DNA of 64,000 bases from Paramecium octaurelia (lineage: Eukaryota > Ciliophora > Oligohymenophorea > Peniculida > Parameciidae): contig CAJJDP010000065.1 of the NCBI GenBank assembly GCA_905182995.1, positions 424,995-488,994 on the forward strand, read 5' to 3'. Position 1 is the stretch's first letter, and each line of letters starts with the position of its first letter. The position numbers were made by a program, and so were the translations under genes. Of the stretch, positions 59,147-64,000 are shown piece after piece. The notes below the pieces were generated by a model. The model saw only the letters and a program-made list of their open reading frames with translations, had not been told where the DNA came from and made no database searches.

Positions 59147-60075
59147 TCAACAGGCAGGATGACACCAAAAAAGAGGATATTCGTGGCAGCAATTATGTTA
59201 TCCACTTAAATCAGAAACTAAAATAATTGATTTTAATACTTTTCCTTTAAAAATCTATCCAATAACCATCATGATTACAGACCCATAAAGGACAGAGAAG
59301 ATGGAATTTATTAAAAACCAAATGTTGAATATTACAGGAATTAATCCAAATATACAGCAAACAGCAATAGGAACTAAATCATTAAATTGTGTATACCAAA
59401 CATTCTTAAGGCTTCTTTTTCAAATGCAAAATATACAATTAAGATTAGGTTAATTGCACAATTGAAGATAAATTAATATTCTGCCAGTACAAATACCAAG
59501 TCAGCAGCTAAAATTCATATTCTTAATTACCACTAAATGACACCCCATCATCATCATTTATTGAATTATTATTAAATAATCTGCAAAATGTCAAATAAGT
59601 TTAAGTTGATAGATAGACTTGGACTATTATGATGATTAGATTTTGCGGGAACTTAGGAATAATCTTAAAATATGTACTTGTCTGAATTGCCAGAGAGTTC
59701 CAATTTTAGCTAGTCCATACATTAACATAAAAGAGATTGGAAATAAATAAGGAGCTATTAGATCGATAAATTCTCTCATTCCATAGAGTAGAGCATATAT
59801 TAAGAAAAATTCAATAAGAGACCAAAAGAAAAAGATTATGAGAATTTTGATGATGAATTATTTTTGGATACTAAAGCATTATTGGTGTATCAATTTATCT
59901 TATGAAAATTCTTATGCTTGCATTTTAGTATAATCGTTGTTATTTGATATTGCTATTCCTTATTATACGTTTGATACTTTTTCTACTCGATTACAAGAAA
60001 TATTACCCTTTTAGTTCAAATTTTATGGTTATTATTCGTAATTTGAGAATTCAAATGGTTCTCTTTCTGTTCCAT
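59147..60075 (-). CDS. Multi-pass membrane protein, splice structure partly unresolved
   Basis: Clear membrane-protein sequence in several frames that short introns should join: ILIIFFFWSLIEFFLIYALL, APYLFPISFMLMYGLAKIG, FIFNCAINLILIVYFAFEKE, then after an intron at about 59387-59409 PIAVCCIFGLIPVIFNIWFL, SVLYGSVIMMVIGQIFKGK and the end SGQHNCCHEYPLFWCHPAC. About six membrane segments are visible. A plausible start is MEQKENHLNSQITNNN at 60075, but its junction to the following frame is not resolved. I do not recognise the family; Cys/His clustering at the C-terminus is notable. Confidence 0.45.
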
Positions 60076-60903
60076 AAACTAATAAGTTTTATTCGTTTGA
60101 TTTTTAATAATTACTCATAATTTAAACTAAATTAGTCCTGTTTATTTTTTTCATTTTAATATTAAAATCAAACAATATATAATATATTCCACAAGACACA
60201 ATTATTCTAAGAACTTAAATAATTTACTTCTATTTTATTAACTGCTACTGTATAAATTCCACATTTAATAATTTATATTTAGATTGTAATTTATCGTATT
60301 TATTATCATTATCTTTTCATAAAAATCGAAAATTGATGAATAAATTGCTTTAGCCATAAATACACCATTACATATTAATTTGAATAAAAACGAAAATATT
60401 TATAAATTTTAATATAAAAATTGTATAATTTATTTATATATTAAATTTTTTGAATCTAGAATTAAAGCATCATATAATAATTTAATAAAATCAAAAAGAA
60501 ATAAATAAACAGGATTAATAAGTTTAGAACTTATAAAGTTGCTAAGAATCCTTAAATAATGTAAATTTATAGTCATTTTTAAGATGTTTATACAGCAAAT
60601 ATTTAGAATTATTACTCTATCGAGTCGCTTGCTATAATCAAAATAAGAATGGATATCTGATAATCAAATTGAAATCAAATAGCATGCATTTTTAAGTTAT
60701 AAAAATATAGAAACATTTTAGGAGCGAACCATCTAGAAACCAACACAAAAAAACAATTTTTTAAATTATTTAGTTCGAATTAAAATTACCATTCGATGCA
60801 ATTTAATTTTATTACGCCAAGTATGAATAGATTGATTTCAAAATTAAGAGGGTAACTGACAAAAATATAAATATTTATTAAATGTTTCCTTAATATATAT
60901 AAA
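60076..60903. other. AT-rich intergenic region, no gene seen
   Basis: About 830 bases of very AT-rich DNA between two minus-strand genes. No frame with credible composition, no repeat and no RNA gene recognised. It should include the promoter of the membrane-protein gene and the 3' end of nothing identifiable. Confidence 0.4.
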
Positions 60904-61580
60904 TCAATTCAATTATCCAACTAAAGAGATGAGTTCCACTTATTATTCTCTAATTTCATGAATTTCTTTGATTACATCAAAATTAGTAAATATCTTACTA
61001 AAGGTGCTATAAGTTCCTTGATGCCAAGATTCTGTTAGTAGTTATTTAAACCCTTGTCTTCTACATTCTTCAATTGACAAATAGGCACAAACAACAGCTA
61101 AAGATTACCTTAAATAATCTGTATGAGTTCCCAAGTGGTTTAAATAAGCTACTTCTTTATAGTCTCTCTCTTTTGATGCTACATACTTACCTAATAATAT
61201 ATCAATAATTCCAATAATTTCTGAAGCCACTAAAGTTGGCTACACACCTTCATCTTACATGTCTGTTTTTAAATCACAAGTTAAACAAGCAGAAACTAAT
61301 TTGCCTTCTTCAAATGCCCCAAATGAAAGATTTTCTTGTATAATTCGATCACTAAAACAAATAAGACTAAAGAAACTTACAAAATTTCTATTGATTATAA
61401 TACTTTAATGTCTTGTTCCTTAGCCTATAGTAATTAAATAACTGGATTGTGAGAAAGAAACGCATTGATCATAAGCCTTTGTGTGTTATAGACGTCCTTT
61501 TTCTCAAGTTTACGGAAGGTGTATCTAGTTTCTTTTTCCTTGAGGAGATATGATAAGTCTTAAATGTTGGTTCTAAACAT
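60904..61580 (-). CDS. GNAT-like N-acetyltransferase family protein
   Basis: 215 aa after one intron (61352-61380). It begins MFRTNIQDLSYLLKEKETRY-TFRKL, followed by the ligand-type helix NTQRLMINAFLSHNPVI, then FEEGKLVSACLTCDL, TLVASEIIGIIDILLGKY and a late block LAVVCAYLSIEECRRQGFKQ LLTESWHQGTYST, where the GNAT acetyl-CoA loop (R/Q-x-x-G-x-G/A) is expected; here it reads CRRQGFK, incomplete. The architecture matches GNAT-like proteins common in ciliates, whose substrates are unknown. Enzymatic activity is an inference. It is the last ordinary gene before the subtelomere-like region. Confidence 0.65.
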
Positions 61581-62129
61581 TACTATTAGTATATTTAAGA
61601 GAATTCCTAAGTAATATATAATTGTGATGTTAAAAAACGGATAAATTTAAGTACAAATAAATAGGAAAAAATACTTCTTGTTCGTATGAAAAAATAGTTT
61701 TGAGATTTATTCCTTTCTCTTTAATTTTACAATCAATTAAGCCCTCGAAGTATGAGGATGAAGTTTATATTATATTATTAATGAGATAGATGAATTCAGT
61801 ATTGACCAAATTAAATAATTCTAACTTCTATATTATTATAATGTGATTTTGATTAGGACTGATACAGAATCGATGAATTTCCAGAGTTCAAAGAGTGAAC
61901 TCAGATAGAATCAAAGATAATTTCATCTATAAAGCATGTTGAACTAAATAAATACAACACATTTTATATTAAAGAAAAAAAAGAAATTATAATACTCTAC
62001 ATTATCATTAGTTATATCCAACTATAGTAAAGATTAATTCATTAGGTTAGAATGAATAAAAATCTTTTTTTAAATTGATTTTGAAAACAAAAACTAATTG
62101 AAAGGAAGATATTAGAATCTAGGTAAACA
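61581..62129. other. AT-rich spacer before the telomere-like region
   Basis: About 550 bases with no supported gene. It marks the change from gene-dense DNA to the repeat-rich right end. Confidence 0.4.
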
Positions 62130-62143
62130 GGGTTTGGGTTTGG
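62130..62143 (+). repeat. Interstitial telomeric repeat (short)
   Basis: GGGTTTGGGTTTGG, just over two units of the Paramecium telomere repeat in G-rich orientation on the plus strand, embedded in unique sequence. Together with the longer array at 62435-62460 it brackets the GC-rich cassette. Confidence 0.8.
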
Positions 62144-62170
62144 CCTAAATAATAGCGAATAATTAACATT

Positions 62171-62220
62171 ACGAGAAGGCTAAAAATCCCCGGCGGTGAA
62201 TTCCGGAAGACCTTCGTGGA
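62171..62220 (+). repeat. Left copy of GC-rich flanking element
   Basis: ACGAGAAGGC, then AAAAATCCCCGGCGGTGAAT and TCCGGAAGACCT. An imperfect second copy is at 62384-62436. Much more GC-rich than the surroundings; no coding frame was recognised. Confidence 0.85.
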
Positions 62221-62260
62221 AGCCCGACTGTTTTGCTTGACTCGTTCTGCCTGTTGCTAA

Positions 62261-62380
62261 TATTAACTACCTTGAAGTGTGGTGGCCAAGTCACTCTGGG
62301 TATTAACTACCTTGAAGTGTGGTGGCCAAGTCACTCTGGGTATTAACTACCTTGAAGTGTGGTGGCCAAGTCACTCTGGG
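62261..62380 (+). repeat. Three perfect tandem copies of a 40-bp unit
   Basis: Units at 62261-62300, 62301-62340 and 62341-62380, each beginning TATTAACTACCTTGAAGTGT and ending GGTGGCCAAGTCACTCTGGG. Perfect identity suggests recent expansion or homogenisation. There are no spacers, so it is a minisatellite and not a CRISPR-type array. Confidence 0.97.
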
Positions 62381-62383
62381 AGC

Positions 62384-62436
62384 TACGCGAAGGCAAAAAA
62401 TCCCCGGCTGTGAATTCCGGAAGACCTACGCGAAGG
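62384..62436 (+). repeat. Right copy of GC-rich flanking element
   Basis: ACGCGAAGGC, then AAAAAATCCCCGGCTGTGAA and TTCCGGAAGACCT, followed by a short repeat of ACGCGAAGG that runs straight into the telomeric array. The ACGCGAAGG ends frame the element as a direct repeat within a direct repeat. Confidence 0.85.
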
Positions 62437-62460
62437 TTTGGGTTTGGGTTTGGGTTTGGG
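62435..62460 (+). repeat. Interstitial telomeric array (GGGTTT)
   Basis: About four units of GGGTTT in G-rich orientation. At a true right-hand chromosome end this strand and polarity would be terminal, yet WD40-related sequence continues to the right. It is therefore an internal telomeric tract, a healed or fused end, or an assembly join between a telomere-capped molecule and another sequence. Confidence 0.9.
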
Positions 62461-62544
62461 ATAATGATAGATAATCAAAAACAAGAATGTAAAATTTGAG
62501 GATTTTTATTTACGTGTTCTTAAGATGCTGATAAAGTGATGGAG

Positions 62545-63680
62545 ATTCATCAAAAATAACAGATGCTAATGTATTTCCATCAGGACAGTAACAAATTGAA
62601 TAAACCATATCTGAATGAGTATCTAATTTTTTTCCTGTTTTAAGATTCCATAAAACAGACAGACCCATAATGACTACCAGATGCTAATGTATTTCCATTA
62701 GGAGAGTAACAAATTTAAAAAACTGCACTTGAATGACCATCTAATTTGGCTTTTAATTTTCATGTTTTAAGATTCCATAAACAGATAGAGTTATCATGAT
62801 TACAAGATGCTAATGTATTTCCATTAGGAGAGTAACAAATTGAAAAACCTGCACTTGAATGACCATCTAATTTGGCTTTTAATTTTCTTGTCTTAACATC
62901 CCATAAACAGATAGACTTATCATGATTACAAGATGCTAATGTATTTCCATTAGGAGAGTAACAAATTGAAAAAACTTCACTTAAATGACCATCTTCATTG
63001 GCTTTTAATTTTCCTGTCTTAACATCCCATAAAACTAATAGACTTATCTTTACTACCAGATACTAATGTATTTCCATCAGGAGAGTAACAAATTGAATAA
63101 ACCATATCTGAATGACTATCTTGAATGGCTTTTAATTTTCCTGTCTTAACATCCCATAAATAGATAGACTTATCATGATTACAAGATGCTAATGTATTTG
63201 CATTAGGAGAGTAACAAATTGAGTTAACTTCACTTGAATGACCATCTTCATTGGCTTTTAATTTTCCTGTCTTAACATCCCATAAAACTAATAGACTTAT
63301 CTTTACTACCAGATACTAATGTATTTCCATCAGGAGAGTAACAAATTGAAAAAACTGAACTTGAATGACCATCTAATTTGTGCTTTTCATTTTCCTGTTT
63401 TAAGTTTCCATAAACTAATAGACCTTATCATAACTGCCACATGCTATTGTATTTCCATTAGGAGAGTCACAAATTGAAAAAACTGCACTTGAATGACCAT
63501 CTTTATTGGCTTTTAATTTTCCTGTTTTAAGATTCCATAAACAGATAGACTTATCATAACTACCAGATGCTAATGTATTTCCATCAGGACAGTAACAAAT
63601 TGAATAAACCATATCTGAATGACTATCTTGAATGGCTTTTAATTTTCCTGTCTTAACATCCCATAAATAGATAGACATTC
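62545..63680 (-). pseudogene. Decayed tandem array of WD40 units (about nine, 126 bp each)
   Basis: Reading from 63680 leftward the unit is about WDVKTGKLKAN-DGHSS-VFSICYSPDGNTLASGS-DKSI, a perfect-looking WD40 blade repeated about nine times at roughly 126-bp spacing. The first two units (63680-63415) are open, starting MSIYLWDVKTGKLKAIQDSH. Thereafter single-base insertions (an extra G after GATAAG near 63421; an extra T in AGTTTTATGG near 63290 and 63047) and TGA codons (TGAAAATTAAAAGCC near 62757) break the frame. High similarity among units suggests recent amplification followed by decay, or recombination among subtelomeric copies. Confidence 0.85.
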
Positions 63681-63731
63681 GTATTCCGGCCGTAGGGTAG
63701 AGGATTAGTATTCCGGCCGTAGGGTAGAGGA
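63681..63731 (+). repeat. Two copies of a 24-bp GC-rich direct repeat
   Basis: GTATTCCGGCCGTAGGGTAG plus AGGA at 63681-63704 and again at 63708-63731, period 27 bp, directly adjoining the start of the WD40 array. Confidence 0.9.
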
Positions 63732-63753
63732 CCCTACTATATTCGGGATGCTA

Positions 63754-63824
63754 GTACCGCACCGATTTTGGTGAATGAAAAAACTATGCAGGTACCTCAC
63801 CGATTTTGGTGAATGAAAAACTAT
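63754..63824 (+). repeat. Two copies of a 33-34-bp direct repeat
   Basis: GTACC[G/T]CACCGATTTTGGTG followed by AATGAAAAA(A)CTAT at 63754-63787 and 63792-63824; copies differ by one substitution and one A. CACCGATTTTGGTG within it is a short perfect-stem palindrome (CACC...GGTG). Confidence 0.9.
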
Positions 63825-64000
63825 TTTGGTTACACCCTTATTCTATGAATTGGGATTTTAGGAAATGAGCTATAAATTTAATTTCGGTTTCTTTATGGAC
63901 AATAAAATACCATAAGTAAAACTAACATATTCAAAATTGATTTCTAAAAGCTGACCTATATTTATTGCATCCAATATCAATAGGTCTTTTTTAAATTTTT
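63825..64000. other. AT-rich right edge, no gene seen
   Basis: No supported gene or repeat in the last 176 bases; composition returns to AT-rich. Confidence 0.4.

Noticed and set aside
62261..62380. CRISPR-like repeat array
   Set aside because: Three head-to-tail copies with no spacers, in a eukaryotic nuclear genome; a minisatellite.
1..64000. tRNA, rRNA and transposase genes
   Set aside because: I looked for tRNA arms, 5S-like and rRNA-like blocks, and transposase motifs on both strands and found none I could support; a dedicated tRNA and Rfam scan would be decisive.

Overview
The window is ciliate nuclear DNA, almost certainly from a Paramecium. Genes read through only if TAA and TAG mean glutamine and TGA is the sole stop. 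Introns are tiny (about 20-35 nt, usually GTA...TAG), intergenic gaps are often under 50 bp, the DNA is very AT-rich, and GGGTTT telomere repeats occur near the right end. Dense packing with no transposon suggests the macronuclear genome. The species cannot be fixed from the sequence; pure GGGTTT arrays and several AAG 3' splice sites may help place it. I joined exons by hand; where a product is named, splicing restored one frame across the family's conserved motifs, and the introns removed leave a whole number of codons.

1-8.7 kb: an unknown gene, PEP carboxykinase, a vacuolar-sorting-receptor-like protein, then a CaMKK/LKB1-type kinase. A single N at 5977 separates two apparently identical 1334-bp copies (4643-5976 and 5978-7311), which looks like an uncollapsed contig overlap. 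8.7-22.9 kb is a packed run: RCC1-family protein, HSF-type factor, GTPBP1-like protein, LAMTOR3-like scaffold, TMEM165/Gdt1 transporter, ribosomal protein P0, a DUSP-domain protein, a PIAS/SIZ-type SUMO ligase, pelota/Dom34 and mitochondrial uS9. 23-35.2 kb is one HUWE1/UPL/Tom1-type HECT ubiquitin ligase of about 4035 residues, with a long polyglutamine tract and a glutamine-rich insertion inside the HECT domain.

35.2-52.5 kb: an unknown Ser/Lys-rich protein, a membrane protein with one unexplained in-frame TGA, a kinesin-like protein with a degenerate switch I, coiled-coil and FG-nucleoporin genes, a second protein kinase, a luminal CS-like protein and a thioredoxin. 52.5-61.6 kb is sparser: a 2-kb AT-rich stretch, an unknown gene, a WD40 protein, a membrane protein and a GNAT-like acetyltransferase.

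61.6-64 kb looks subtelomeric: interstitial GGGTTT repeats bracket a GC-rich cassette (three perfect 40-bp repeats between two copies of a GAATTCCGG-containing element), followed by a decayed array of about nine WD40 units and further short GC-rich direct repeats. This is the least conventional part of the window. Most genes are ordinary housekeeping functions (translation and its quality control, ubiquitin and SUMO ligation, TORC1 scaffold, trafficking, signalling) with no operon logic; neighbours are related only by compact head-to-head or tail-to-tail packing. I found no tRNA, rRNA or CRISPR array.
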